From: Planctomycetaceae bacterium
GTDB lineage: Bacteria > Planctomycetota > Planctomycetia > Planctomycetales > Planctomycetaceae
Direction of reading: 5' to 3'
DNA: 64,000 bases
NCBI GenBank assembly: GCA_014762625.1
Contig: JABURQ010000011.1
Location: 1 to 64,000, forward strand
The notes under the pieces are model-generated. The model worked only from the letters and a program-made list of their open reading frames with translations, was not told where the DNA came from and did not search any database. Every line of letters starts with the position of its first letter. Positions within the stretch are counted from its first letter, which is position 1. The translations under genes were made by a program, and so were the position numbers. Below are positions 28,151-37,387 of the stretch, piece after piece.

Positions 28151-29080
28151 CTAATTCTGAGGGTTCCTGGAAATCCTCCTCGCGACTCGGAGCTTTGCTG
28201 AGCGGCTGCGAGGATTCATTTTCTGTTCGTTCGGACGAGGAACGATCGGTTTGGGGGTCAGGTTTTCCCATAGTTTGTCATCCTGAAATGTCTGTTTGAC
28301 CAGACGGTCTTCCAGCGAATGAAACGTGATCACCGCCAGAATCCCGCCAGGGGGCAAACTGCTCGGAAACGTTTCAGTCAAAGCCTTTTCAACATGTTTC
28401 AACTCGTCATTAACGGCGATTCGCAAAGCCTGGTAGACGCGGGTCGCCGGGTGTTTGTCGGATTGATTTTGAACGGCTGTCGGAATTGCCTGCTCCACAA
28501 TCCGGTTGAGATCCGCGACCGATTCGATCGGTGAATCAGTTCGACGCCTGACGACCGCTTCAGCGATGGACGAGGCAAACTTTTCTTCTCCATAGGTTTC
28601 GAAAATGTGAATTAAATCTTGTGTTGTCGCGTTATTAAGCAGGTCACTCGCGGAACGCCCTTGAGTCGTATCAAAGCGCATGTCGAGTTGCCCAGTGGTC
28701 GAAAAACCAAATCCACGACCTTCATGCTCAAGTTGATCCGAGGAGAGTCCCAGATCGACTAAAATTCGGTCGACGCCCTGAAGGTTCATCTCCGCGAGAA
28801 CTTGATCGAGATCCGCATAACTGGATTGTTTGAGGGTAACGTTGTTTCCTTGAAGTTTTTGCGAGGCGAATTCAAGCATCGTCGTATCTCGATCGAGGCC
28901 GATCAGAGTTCCGGTTGGTCCGATTTGCTTCAAAATAAATTCACTATGGCCTCCGGCTCCGACTGTTCCATCAATCACGGTCAAACCAGGCGACAGTTGC
29001 AGTTGTTGAAGGGTTTCTCTCAGAAGAACCGGTTTGTGTCGGGATAGTCTCTGAGCGGAATCTTCACGAGATGCCGCCAT
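28151..29080 (-). CDS. rsmH: 16S rRNA (cytosine1402-N4)-methyltransferase
   Basis: RsmH methylates N4 of C1402 in the decoding centre. From ATG 29080 there are 309 residues, starting MAASRED and reaching HKPVLLRETL, the usual beginning. The SAM motif VIDGTVGAGGHSEFIL, LVDLGLSSDQLE, GRGFGFSTTGQLDMRFD and the terminal MNPRSRSAKLRVARR are all present. AGGA lies 8 bases before this ATG. The frame stays open to 29179 but that extension is not family-like. Gene order mraZ-rsmH is the conserved start of the dcw cluster. Confidence 0.95.
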   Translation of the reverse strand: MAASREDSAQRLSRHKPVLLRETLQQLQLSPGLTVIDGTVGAGGHSEFILKQIGPTGTLIGLDRDTTMLEFASQKLQGNNVTLKQSSYADLDQVLAEMNLQGVDRILVDLGLSSDQLEHEGRGFGFSTTGQLDMRFDTTQGRSASDLLNNATTQDLIHIFETYGEEKFASSIAEAVVRRRTDSPIESVADLNRIVEQAIPTAVQNQSDKHPATRVYQALRIAVNDELKHVEKALTETFPSSLPPGGILAVITFHSLEDRLVKQTFQDDKLWENLTPKPIVPRPNEQKMNPRSRSAKLRVARRISRNPQN

Positions 29081-29383
29081 GTAAAAATCCTGGACAATAT
29101 GGATGTTTCGGGAGGGAGGAGAGAACTCAAGTGAGATTGGGGGATTTATAGCGAACCGTCGCGATCGCGAGAAGAGCAAGATCCGGGTTTTTCAGCGCAA
29201 CAAGAACGGGAGCCGGACGCCCCGAATTCCGTCCTGGAATCCGTTTGAGGCGTCGGCTTGCATTCAAATCCTGTCACGGAATTGTCCGCATCCCATACTG
29301 GCGAAGCATCCTTGCTCGCCTTCATCCGCAAGCCCGGTTTGCCGGCGGAGAGTTTTAAGTTGTGGGTATATAGAAAATCTGCG
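29081..29383. other. 303-base spacer between mraZ and rsmH
   Basis: The spacer is unusually long for this gene pair. A minus-strand frame at 29146-29475 would overlap mraZ by 92 bases and has no recognisable sequence, so it is not called. CCGCAAGCCCGG/TTTGCCGGCGG near 29330-29352 can fold imperfectly. It may hold a second promoter for rsmH. Confidence 0.4.
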
Positions 29384-29821
29384 TTAACTGAGAGCCTTTT
29401 GGGCGACATCATCGAAGCTCGACTCGTACGCTTGTTGGAACTGCGTCCATTTCGCTTTGTTCCAGATTTCTGCACGATTTCGCACGCCGATCAGAATCAG
29501 TTCTCGTTGCAATGAGACTTCCTGGACCAGACGGCTTGGGATCCTGATACGTCCCTGAGAATCGATGGAAACGTTTTCGGCACTGGAAAAGAAAAGTCGT
29601 TCGAAGCGTCGAAATTCTGCTTCGCTGGAAGACCGTTCCCTCAGTCGTTCGGCAAATTGATGAAATTCCTCCGTTGAATAAAGCTCCAGGCAGTCGTCAT
29701 ATCCTTTTGTGATGTAGAGGTTTGTGGGTTCTGGAGACGAAAACTCCTCTCGCAGAGATTTGGGAATCGCCAACCGGTCCTTTTGATCGAGAGTGCGTTC
29801 AAATTGTCCGGTTAGGGCCAT
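29384..29821 (-). CDS. mraZ: Transcriptional regulator MraZ
   Basis: 145 residues from ATG 29821; a GTG six codons upstream is possible but would lie inside the operator boxes. Two SpoVT/AbrB-type MraZ domains are visible: MALTGQFERTLDQKDRLAIPKSLRE at the start, in two pieces, and VSIDSQGRIRIPSRLVQEV in the second half. MraZ binds TGGGN repeats and controls its own operon. Those repeats are present directly before this start codon. The gene leads the mraZ-rsmH-LysM-FtsL-like cluster. Confidence 0.93.
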   Translation of the reverse strand: MALTGQFERTLDQKDRLAIPKSLREEFSSPEPTNLYITKGYDDCLELYSTEEFHQFAERLRERSSSEAEFRRFERLFFSSAENVSIDSQGRIRIPSRLVQEVSLQRELILIGVRNRAEIWNKAKWTQFQQAYESSFDDVAQKALS

Positions 29822-29823
29822 CT

Positions 29824-29848
29824 CCCCAATACTCCCCACAAACCACCA
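29824..29848 (-). promoter_or_regulatory. MraZ operator: three TGGNN boxes spaced 10 bp
   Basis: On the minus strand, TGGTG (29848-29844), TGGGG (29838-29834) and TGGGG (29828-29824) stand exactly 10 bases apart, ending two bases before the mraZ ATG. This is the known MraZ-binding layout (TGGGN with 5-base spacers). The middle box may also serve as Shine-Dalgarno sequence (GGGGAG, about 10 bases from the ATG), so MraZ binding could block both transcription and initiation. Confidence 0.8.
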
Positions 29849-30011
29849 CTACGCGGATCATAACGGAGAGCTGGATGGCTGCAAGTCGAATTGGCGAATA
29901 TCCCGAGTTGATGTCAGGTTTTGCACATCGCTGAGGGGACGCAGGTCATGTCGCTACTGGGGATTGGGACAATCTGCAAAAAACTTGGGACGGAGAGAAA
30001 GATTGTCGAGT

Positions 30012-31145
30012 TCAGGACTGTTCGAGCAATTGTAGATAGAGCTGTTCGTAGGCAGAGACGGTTGCTTCCCAGGAGCGAGTCATTCTGAAGCGGTCCCGGT
30101 CAATCATGGCTTTTTCAACCACTGTTTTTCGATCATCAAGCACTGCTTCAATCGCGCTACCGATTTCCCCCGCCGTGGTAACCTCGTTGATGGATTCAGG
30201 AAGGAGGAAATATCCCCACTTTAGCCCACTCAGGGCATCCCGATTCCCCGGAGTGTCTGTGCTGATGATCGGCAGCCCACTGGCAATCGCTTCCAGAATG
30301 ACATTCGGGGCACCTTCCCACGCCGAAACGTGGAGGAGAAGTTCTGAGCCTCGCATCAATTCAGGAATGTCGTCGCGCGTTCCCAGGCAGTGAATGCTGT
30401 GAGACAACCCCTCCTCTTCGGCGATTTTGAGAATATCCTTTCGATCCGGTCCGATTCCAGCAAACACAAGATGAAGATTATTCCTGGTTTCAAGCAGCGG
30501 TAAACAGGCCCTCAACGCGAGCAGAGGGCGTTTCTGGGCATCCAGACGTCCGACGATGAGTATCACGTGAGCATCATAGGGAAGCCCAATTGTTGTCCAG
30601 TCCACCGGAGTCGCGTTGGCAAATCGATCGAAATCGACCCCGTTTGGGATCGTACAAAGCTTTTCCGGTGAGAGTCCCCCGATTTCTTCCGAAAACTGCT
30701 GGACACTTTCGGATACACAGACATTCATGGTGACCCAGCGTTGGGTCCAACGATCCAGACGCAATCGCCAGCGGCTTCGTTCCTCGGCGACTCGAATGCC
30801 GCTGACGACGATGGGGACACGCGCTTTCCGAGCCGCGAATCGGCCAGCGAGATTCGCATGGTGCAGGAACGTTTGCAGAATTCGGGGTTGGTCCTGTTTC
30901 AATCGATTGGCAAAACGATTGACAAGTCCCAAGTCCCACTTTCCCCCCGCCTCCAGATAATGGACAGGGATTCCTGCCCCTTCGAGTGTCTCGGCGAGCA
31001 CACCCCTGCCCGACAGGCAATAAACAATCGGGCTCCAGCGGGAGCGATCGAGTCGAGTGACGATTTGAGTGAAGGCCCGTTCCGCTCCTCCCGGATCGAG
31101 TTCCGTGATGGCAAAGCCGATCGGGATGGATGTGGAATCTGCCAT
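30012..31145 (-). CDS. GT-B glycosyltransferase (family 4-like)
   Basis: 377 residues from ATG 31145 (five residues longer from 31160). The N-terminal donor/acceptor domain has ITELDPGGAERAFTQIVTRL, typical of GT4 enzymes. The C-terminal half has the conserved IPNGVDFDRF, VGRLDAQKRPLLAL, and the nucleotide-sugar motif SAWEGAPNVILEAIASGLPII. It probably adds a sugar to a lipid or polysaccharide acceptor in the cytoplasm; acceptor unknown. It stands alone, divergent from queA and downstream of no operon partner. Confidence 0.88.
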   Translation of the reverse strand: MADSTSIPIGFAITELDPGGAERAFTQIVTRLDRSRWSPIVYCLSGRGVLAETLEGAGIPVHYLEAGGKWDLGLVNRFANRLKQDQPRILQTFLHHANLAGRFAARKARVPIVVSGIRVAEERSRWRLRLDRWTQRWVTMNVCVSESVQQFSEEIGGLSPEKLCTIPNGVDFDRFANATPVDWTTIGLPYDAHVILIVGRLDAQKRPLLALRACLPLLETRNNLHLVFAGIGPDRKDILKIAEEEGLSHSIHCLGTRDDIPELMRGSELLLHVSAWEGAPNVILEAIASGLPIISTDTPGNRDALSGLKWGYFLLPESINEVTTAGEIGSAIEAVLDDRKTVVEKAMIDRDRFRMTRSWEATVSAYEQLYLQLLEQS

Positions 31146-31266
31146 ACTTACTGTTCTCAATCGGTCCGACTGCCTCGCGGGATTGTCTGGAGTGGCTTAT
31201 ACTCACACGTTCTCGGCACGTAAAGCGTGCTTTTCTTTTTCACTTACGAATGTCTGCACTCACTTG

Positions 31267-32322
31267 ATGGATCAACTTTCTCTCTACGATTACGAATTAC
31301 CGCCGGAACGGATTGCCTCGAAGCCGGCAAGACATCGAACCGATGCCCGTCTGATGGTGATCGATCGAAGCTCGGGGACCTGGGAACATAAACGGGTCAG
31401 CGACTTACCCGGCTATCTTTCTTCTAAGGACGCGCTGGTGATCAATAATACCCGCGTTCTGAGGGCTCGGTTATTGGGAAAACGCCTGCAAACAGGAGGA
31501 CAGTGGGAGGGCCTCTTCCTGCACCTCAATAACGACGGTAGCTGGCGGATGCTGGCGAAAACCAAAGGCCGGATTCAGGTCGGCGAGAAGGTGGTCGTCT
31601 CCCCTGCACACGACCCAGATTCTGAGGAACGGTTGATTCTCACATTGACTGACAAAGGGGAGTCGGGCGAATGGTCGGCGATGCCCGATCGTGATGAGTC
31701 CCACATCGAATTACTCGAACAATTCGGCACGATGCCTTTGCCACCGTATATGCGAAAAAAACTGGCCACCGATAGAGACTTTCGACGCTATCAGACCACC
31801 TTTGCCGAGCGACCGGGATCGGTGGCGGCACCGACGGCGGGACTGCATTTCACCAGAGAACTGTTCGATGAAATCGAATCGGCGGGAGTGACGGTGTCCC
31901 ACGTGACTCTCCATATCGGGATTGGAACCTTTCGTCCTATCTCCGTGGAGAACCTGGATCAGCATGTGATGCATTCCGAGTGGTGTGAACTGACGAGCGA
32001 CACCGCCAGCCATCTCAATCAGCGACGCGCCGACGGAGGACGTCTGATTGCCGTGGGGACGACCTCGGTTCGCACTTTGGAATCCGCCACGAAGACAGGT
32101 ACAATCGAGCCGTTTGAAGGTGAGACCGATTTGTTTATTCGACCTCCGTATCAATTTCAGGCGGTCGATGTGTTGATGACTAATTTTCACCTCCCCAAGT
32201 CGTCTCTGCTGGTGATGGTTTCGGCCTTCGCCGGTCGGGAATTGATCCTCGATGCTTATCGCGATGCGATCAAGCAGAAGTACCGTTTTTACAGTTACGG
32301 CGATGCCATGTTGATTGTGTAG
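31267..32322 (+). CDS. queA: S-adenosylmethionine:tRNA ribosyltransferase-isomerase
   Basis: QueA transfers the ribosyl part of SAM to 7-aminomethyl-7-deazaguanine at tRNA position 34, giving epoxyqueuosine. From ATG 31267 the protein has 351 residues, starting at the conserved DYELPPERIASKPA. Further signatures are NNTRVLRARLLG, GSVAAPTAGLHFT, HVTLHIGIGTFRPI and the terminal YRFYSYGDAMLI. The frame is open 66 codons upstream but that part is in the divergent promoter region. The next gene begins 15 bases downstream. Confidence 0.96.
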   Translation: MDQLSLYDYELPPERIASKPARHRTDARLMVIDRSSGTWEHKRVSDLPGYLSSKDALVINNTRVLRARLLGKRLQTGGQWEGLFLHLNNDGSWRMLAKTKGRIQVGEKVVVSPAHDPDSEERLILTLTDKGESGEWSAMPDRDESHIELLEQFGTMPLPPYMRKKLATDRDFRRYQTTFAERPGSVAAPTAGLHFTRELFDEIESAGVTVSHVTLHIGIGTFRPISVENLDQHVMHSEWCELTSDTASHLNQRRADGGRLIAVGTTSVRTLESATKTGTIEPFEGETDLFIRPPYQFQAVDVLMTNFHLPKSSLLVMVSAFAGRELILDAYRDAIKQKYRFYSYGDAMLIV

Positions 32323-32337
32323 GAATCGGACCCTTCG

Positions 32338-32817
32338 ATGAAAAATCTGAGTTTAGCTCTGTGTCGATTTTGTCTTTGCAGCTGGGTGGGAGCTGCCGCG
32401 CTGTTTGTGACTGCCGGGGTTGCTGAGATCAAATCCAATCAGTTCGATTCCCTGACTGTGAATCAACTGGTCTCCGCAAGGTTTCCACATTATTACCGTT
32501 TCGGGTTTACCCTCGTCGGCGTGGGGAGCGTTTGCTCCTTTCTTTCCCTCAACCACTCGGCCTGGACACGAACGCGAGGCCTGCTGACCGGAGGTTTGCT
32601 CGTTGTTGCATTCATCATCATGTTGATTGACTACTTCGCGATTTTCCTTCCGCTGCTGGAGATGATGCAGTCAACAACTCTCGATTCCAATTTCGAGAAA
32701 TATCACGAAGCCAGTAAAAACATCAATATGGTCAGTTTGTCACTGGTGATGATCGCGGCCTGGATCGCATGTTGGCCGGGAGGCAAATCGGAAACGCCGT
32801 TGATGCAGGATGATTGA
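32338..32817 (+). CDS. Four-helix membrane protein (DUF4149/TMEM205-like)
   Basis: 159 residues with four hydrophobic segments at about 5-26, 52-70, 80-100 and 132-148. The pattern, with an amphipathic loop containing FPHYYRFGF after the first helix, resembles DUF4149/TMEM205-type proteins. No catalytic residues are seen. It starts 15 bases after queA and is probably cotranscribed. Function unknown. Confidence 0.6.
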   Translation: MKNLSLALCRFCLCSWVGAAALFVTAGVAEIKSNQFDSLTVNQLVSARFPHYYRFGFTLVGVGSVCSFLSLNHSAWTRTRGLLTGGLLVVAFIIMLIDYFAIFLPLLEMMQSTTLDSNFEKYHEASKNINMVSLSLVMIAAWIACWPGGKSETPLMQDD

Positions 32818-32898
32818 AAAACGCTTGCTTTGTGTGTCGAATTCCCGCAATCTGGCGTCATAAACTTTCGCGTTCAATTTCACTCGGATAGGTGGCTC

Positions 32899-34173
32899 AT
32901 GCGATGTCTCGTTTTTGTGATTTGTATCCCCTCGCTGATCATCTCTTGCTCGCTGGCTTCAGCCCAGGAAAACAATCAGCCGGCGACGGAACCGGAATAT
33001 TGGCGCTATCCTCTGATTGATGCTGAGTCAAATTTTAATCTGGCTGAATTTTCACTCTCCAGCAAAGACTTACCCGAAGCGGGAGATCAAAAATGGTCTT
33101 TGACGATGAGCACGCTGGCAGGTGGCAAGCAGGATGGAGTGAGATTGATTTCATACGCTTCTGAGTCGCTCAGCTTTTCACTTCTCCCCACACGCGGCAT
33201 GAGCATTTACGAAGTTCGCTCGGGCGATTTACGGTTGGGTTGGGATTCGCCAGTGAAAGAGCACGTGCACCCGAAATACATCAATCTGGATTCGCGCGGA
33301 GGTCTCGGATGGTTGGAGGGGTTTAATGAATGGATGGTCCGATGCGGTTTGGAGTTTGCCGGCCATCCCGGACTCGATGAATTTGTCACCAACACCGGCG
33401 AGGTCGGGCAGATGGATCTGACACTGCACGGTAAGATCGGGAATATTCCAGCTTCCCAGGTCGAAGTGCTGGTAGAAAAGCAACCTCCCCACCGAGTTCA
33501 TATTCGAGGTGTCGTTCACGAACGATTATTCTTTGGCCCCAAATTGAAATTGACGGCCGATCTGTCGACAGTCCCCGGAGAGTATACCTTGAGAGTTCGC
33601 GATGAAGTTGAGAACCTCGGCGCTTCGCCGCAGGAAATGCAATTGATCTATCACACGAATTACGGGGCTAATCTGCTCGAAAAAGGGGCGAAAGTGATCG
33701 CTCCCGGGAATATGATTTCTCCGATGAACGACCACGCCGCACAAGCAATCGAGACGTGGGACACCTATCAGGAACCGACTCCTGGGTTTATCGAGGAAGT
33801 CTTCCTGATTCATCCTTATGCGAATGCCGAAGGCCAAACGGGCGTCCTGCTACAGAATGCGAATGCCGATCGAGGTGCGTCGATCCACTGGAACATCAAG
33901 GAGCTTCCGTATCTGACGGTGTGGAAAAATACGGTCGCGGAAGCAGACGGATATGTGACGGGGCTTGAGCCAGCCACCGGGTTTCCCTACAACCGCCAGG
34001 TCGAGCGAGAGGCGGGGCGTGTTCCCATATTGGAGCCTGGAGCCAGCCGGACATTTACTCTCAATTATCGACTGCATACGGACGCCGAGAGTGTTCAACA
34101 GGCGACGCAGAAGATTAACGCGTATCAAGGGGCGCGTCCAACCGAGGTATTAGATAACCCTTTGACTCGCTGA
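32899..34173 (+). CDS. Exported DUF4432 (aldose 1-epimerase-like) protein
   Basis: 424 residues from ATG 32899, preceded by GGATAGGTGG. A signal peptide (LVFVICIPSLIISCSLASAQ, residues 4-23) directs export. The rest is a beta-rich domain of the galactose mutarotase-like superfold: LPTRGMSIYEVRSGDLRLGWDSP, LHGKIGNIPA, and VRDEVENLGASPQEMQLIYHTNYG. DUF4432 proteins are often taken to bind sugars, but activity has not been shown for most. It follows queA and the small membrane gene and converges on the SDR gene. Confidence 0.8.
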   Translation: MRCLVFVICIPSLIISCSLASAQENNQPATEPEYWRYPLIDAESNFNLAEFSLSSKDLPEAGDQKWSLTMSTLAGGKQDGVRLISYASESLSFSLLPTRGMSIYEVRSGDLRLGWDSPVKEHVHPKYINLDSRGGLGWLEGFNEWMVRCGLEFAGHPGLDEFVTNTGEVGQMDLTLHGKIGNIPASQVEVLVEKQPPHRVHIRGVVHERLFFGPKLKLTADLSTVPGEYTLRVRDEVENLGASPQEMQLIYHTNYGANLLEKGAKVIAPGNMISPMNDHAAQAIETWDTYQEPTPGFIEEVFLIHPYANAEGQTGVLLQNANADRGASIHWNIKELPYLTVWKNTVAEADGYVTGLEPATGFPYNRQVEREAGRVPILEPGASRTFTLNYRLHTDAESVQQATQKINAYQGARPTEVLDNPLTR

Positions 34174-34189
34174 AACGAAATACCTCTGG

Positions 34190-35362
34190 TTACCCTGTGA
34201 TACCGGCTTCCGTGCGAACCGGCAGATCTCGCCAGCGGAAATCCATATCGACCGCGGCTTTCGCCAGCATCATCATGCGATCTTCGTCCATCATCGGACA
34301 GGGTAAGTGCGGTGCTGCCTGGCGGGTGTTAGAAGTGTCGAAGTTCGGATCGTTTTTCCAATATGAACTGTAGACCTGCATGTTTTCATAAAACATGCGC
34401 TCGATCTCATTCGGATTCTCAATTCGCGTCTCAGCTCCGACAAGTTGCACCAGATCCTGAGAGTTATGAATCGCAGTCAATACGTTCATAATCGTCTCGG
34501 CGGTGACCGGATTTTGCGGAGTGAGGTGGTAGGTCTGGTTATGTAGATGCTGCTTGGGAATGGCATGGCTAATAAAAGCGGAGACCCAGTCGACCGGAAC
34601 AAGGTTTTTGTTTTCGTTTCCATCGAGATTGACGCGGAATTTCGGTTTCTCCTCGCCTTCCGTCATCTGAGCAATGCCTTTACTGATCACATGAGACAAC
34701 TGCAAAGCTGCGTAGAAACCATGAAATGTGGTTGTAAAACCCGTTTCGGAATCGCCGACGATAATTGAAGGACGATAAATGGTTTTGGTGTCGAGGAAAT
34801 CCGCTTCTCGGAGGAGCTTTTCGGCTTCCAACTTGCTCCATTCGTAATCGTTACTGAGAGCTTGTCCTTCATCGAGTTCCTGTTCGTAGATAGTCCCTTG
34901 CCGAGCGCCGCAAACATAAGCGGTGGAGACGTGATGAAACTCTCGAATGCCTGTATCACGACACAAATTCAACAAAAGCTCGGTACCCGTGAGGTTGGTC
35001 TTCCAGGGTTCGGCGTCGCGCGGTCCACTGACGAAGCTCAAACTGGCAGCATTATGCAGCACTCCGTAACAATTGGAGCGGACCCAATCTTCGGAATCCG
35101 AAGAGAGCCCCAGTGATTCCTCGGAAAGATTTCCTTCGAGGACAACGGGACGAGGCAATTGTTGGCCGAGTTGCCTTTCCCAGGTCGCCACGATACTTTC
35201 CACGCGATCTGCCGCTGACTGGCGACGAGTCGGACGCACGAGCACCGCCAAGGGAATGCCGGCTTCCAAAAGATCTTTTAATAAATACCGTCCTAACAAA
35301 CCGGTACAACCAGTCATCAAGAGGTATTCGGAGTCCTGAGAAAATTGGGTCGCTGTGCTCAT
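34190..35362 (-). CDS. SDR-family oxidoreductase of the thioester-reductase/male-sterility type
   Basis: 390 residues. The NAD(P)-binding motif is LLMTGCTGLLGRYLLKDLL (about 14-32). Then come the extended-SDR features LHNAASLSF, NLTGTELLLNL and the catalytic serine/tyrosine/lysine region HVSTAYVCG with YEWSKLEAEKLL. The pattern fits the thioester reductase (TE/Lys2/MupV-like) group that reduces acyl thioesters or acts on acyl substrates. No carrier-protein or AMP-binding gene is adjacent. Start at ATG 35362. Confidence 0.82.
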   Translation of the reverse strand: MSTATQFSQDSEYLLMTGCTGLLGRYLLKDLLEAGIPLAVLVRPTRRQSAADRVESIVATWERQLGQQLPRPVVLEGNLSEESLGLSSDSEDWVRSNCYGVLHNAASLSFVSGPRDAEPWKTNLTGTELLLNLCRDTGIREFHHVSTAYVCGARQGTIYEQELDEGQALSNDYEWSKLEAEKLLREADFLDTKTIYRPSIIVGDSETGFTTTFHGFYAALQLSHVISKGIAQMTEGEEKPKFRVNLDGNENKNLVPVDWVSAFISHAIPKQHLHNQTYHLTPQNPVTAETIMNVLTAIHNSQDLVQLVGAETRIENPNEIERMFYENMQVYSSYWKNDPNFDTSNTRQAAPHLPCPMMDEDRMMMLAKAAVDMDFRWRDLPVRTEAGITG

Positions 35363-35453
35363 AGGTTAATCACTGCTGTAACGGGGATACGGCATTCGTC
35401 TTGGATATCGTACCTAAGCTCTGGTATTCACTATACTAAACGCTACAGAATGC

Positions 35454-36773
35454 TCAAGGAATCACAAATTCGGGAGCTTCGTAATTTTCGGTCGGTTCCT
35501 CGACGTTTGAAGCCGATTTGATCGGTCTTGCTGCTTCGTACTCTTCGAGAAAGTATTCGGGCAGAAGCTGGTTGATCCGCATCTCTATATTGGTGAGTTG
35601 GTCACCTTGTTCTCGGGTGACGAACGTGATGGCTCTCCCCTGAGCATCAGAAGAGAGACGACCGGTTCGACCCACACGATGCAGATAATCGTCGCAAAAC
35701 TCGGGAATATCATAATTGATGATATGTGAGATGCCGCTGATGTCGATCCCGCGACCGACTACGTCAGTTGCAATCAGCATTCTCACATTTCCCTGACGAA
35801 ATTTTTTCATCACCTGATCGCGCTTCCCCTGAGGCAGGTCGCCGTGCATGGAAGCGACCTGTTTACCGAGCTTTTGGCTGAACTTCTTGAACAGTTTGTC
35901 GGCTCCGATCTTGGTGCGACTAAACACTATCACCTGTTGAGGACGCTCTTGTTTCAACAAATGCACGAGTGCTCCGAATTTTCGGTCTGGATCGGCTGTC
36001 AAATAAAATTGTTCGATCTGTTGAGCCGGTGCATCGCCCTGAGTGACATCAATCTTTTCTGGGGACTGCATGTACTTTTGACTGATCTGCTCGATCTCTG
36101 GAGCCATCGTTGCAGAGAGCAGAAGCGTTTGGCGTTTCTTTGGGCAGCGGCGCAGAATTTTCTCGATGTCGGGTCGGAACCCGATGTCGAGCATCCGGTC
36201 TGCTTCGTCGAGAACCACAAACTTGATGGTCTTCAGGTTCAATTCGCGTCGACGGATCAAATCGATAAGCCGACCGGGCGTGCCCACAATTAGATGAGGG
36301 CCTTTTTTAATCTCGTTAATTTGTGAACGGATTGGTCGTCCCCCCACGAGACACACGGTATGGCAGGGGGAATGCGAAGAGAGTTTTTCTGCTTCTTTGG
36401 CGACTTGCTCGCTCAATTCGCGGGTTGGAGCGAGGATGAGGGCCTGCGGAATATTTTTTGACAGGTCGATTTGTTCCAGAATCGGCATGACAAACGCTGT
36501 TGTCTTTCCGGTTCCTGTTCGAGCCAGCCCAATCACATCCTGATTCTTGATTGCTACGGGAATAAACGCCGCTTGAATCGGGCTTGGAGTCTCAAATCCA
36601 GCAGATTCGATGGCTTGTAAAGAGGAACGGTTTAACCCCAGGCTTTCAAACGTGGGATGATCGGTTGTCTCGGCTTCAGATGAACTCACCAGTAAGTCAA
36701 TTCCAGAAATGGATGTTAGCGCCAAACAAAGAGGTTGATTCTTTGACTCGTCCCAAGCTAACTGTTGGAACAT
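35454..36773 (-). CDS. DEAD-box ATP-dependent RNA helicase
   Basis: 439 residues with the full DEAD-box set: Q motif region TFESLGLN, motif I ARTGTGKT, PTREL, GG, TPGR, motif II DEAD, motif III SAT, motif IV VIFSRT, motif V ATDVVGRGID and motif VI HRVGRTGR. It unwinds short RNA duplexes, with likely roles in ribosome assembly or mRNA decay. The first 40 residues before the Q motif are weakly conserved-looking; GTG at 36686 is a credible alternative start. A zinc-ribbon gene ends 23 bases upstream on the same strand. Confidence 0.92.
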   Translation of the reverse strand: MFQQLAWDESKNQPLCLALTSISGIDLLVSSSEAETTDHPTFESLGLNRSSLQAIESAGFETPSPIQAAFIPVAIKNQDVIGLARTGTGKTTAFVMPILEQIDLSKNIPQALILAPTRELSEQVAKEAEKLSSHSPCHTVCLVGGRPIRSQINEIKKGPHLIVGTPGRLIDLIRRRELNLKTIKFVVLDEADRMLDIGFRPDIEKILRRCPKKRQTLLLSATMAPEIEQISQKYMQSPEKIDVTQGDAPAQQIEQFYLTADPDRKFGALVHLLKQERPQQVIVFSRTKIGADKLFKKFSQKLGKQVASMHGDLPQGKRDQVMKKFRQGNVRMLIATDVVGRGIDISGISHIINYDIPEFCDDYLHRVGRTGRLSSDAQGRAITFVTREQGDQLTNIEMRINQLLPEYFLEEYEAARPIKSASNVEEPTENYEAPEFVIP

Positions 36774-36796
36774 TCGACGTCAACGTGTCAGAGGGG

Positions 36797-37012
36797 TCAC
36801 TCCGAAGTCACTCCAAATGCAGAGAGAATTCGTGTCCCGGTGCAGCGGGGGCATCTGGAGGGAGAATGATCGTCGAGGTGATGATACCCGCATCCCAGGC
36901 AAACCCAGATGGAGGAGAGCTCGTTATTGAGACGATGTGATTCAGGTAATTCGTTTTGCATAAGGGGTTTACCATCCTTGGCAGAGTTGCTGTCGGGTTG
37001 GGGGATTGCCAT
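36797..37012 (-). CDS. Small rubredoxin-like zinc-ribbon protein
   Basis: 71 residues from ATG 37012, with AGG about 9 bases upstream. The C-terminal half has WVCLGCGYHH and RCPRC, two CxxC knuckles 13 residues apart, as in rubredoxin/rubrerythrin C-terminal domains. The N-terminal half is polar. The frame is open to 37204 but the first 64 codons of that longer form look random. It may bind zinc or iron. It lies just upstream of the DEAD helicase gene and may share its transcript. Confidence 0.6.
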   Translation of the reverse strand: MAIPQPDSNSAKDGKPLMQNELPESHRLNNELSSIWVCLGCGYHHLDDHSPSRCPRCTGTRILSAFGVTSE

Positions 37013-37252
37013 GATTAGGCCTGAAATCTGTGACATCAACGTCGATCCCTGACGTATGAAGTCCCATGAACGAGAGGCGAGCGATCGCGAAATACTGCAA
37101 TCAAAATGCCAGAGAATATTGCAATATTGTAAGGAGCTGATTTTTGAGCGACTTTTGGGCTGGAAAACTGAATCGCGTCCCTGTTTTGGCGGACAAAACG
37201 TCAATAAGCTCCGATGTCACCAGTTGTTAGGAGTTTTCCGTGCTTTGAGCAA

Positions 37253-37280
37253 TTGTTTCTTGATCAGATTTGTCTATAAT
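37253..37280 (+). promoter_or_regulatory. Sigma-70-type promoter upstream of ssrA
   Basis: TTGTTT (37253-37258), a 16-base spacer and a perfect TATAAT (37275-37280). It lies 108 bases before the mature 5' end of the tmRNA, so a leader would have to be removed by RNase P. Otherwise 37013-37387 holds no gene I can support; TATAAC near 37358 is a second, weaker -10 candidate closer to the RNA start. Confidence 0.5.
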
Positions 37281-37387
37281 ACGTGTTGCAATCAAAAATC
37301 AGGCGTCTGAGTCTGCTTTGTGTGCAAGTTGCTTCAAACTCAAGCATGGAGTTTTGGGGTATAACTCTCGACATAACGTTCAATTCC

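Noticed and set aside
29146-29475. 109-codon frame between mraZ and rsmH
   Set aside because: Overlaps mraZ by 92 bases and has no conserved-looking segment.
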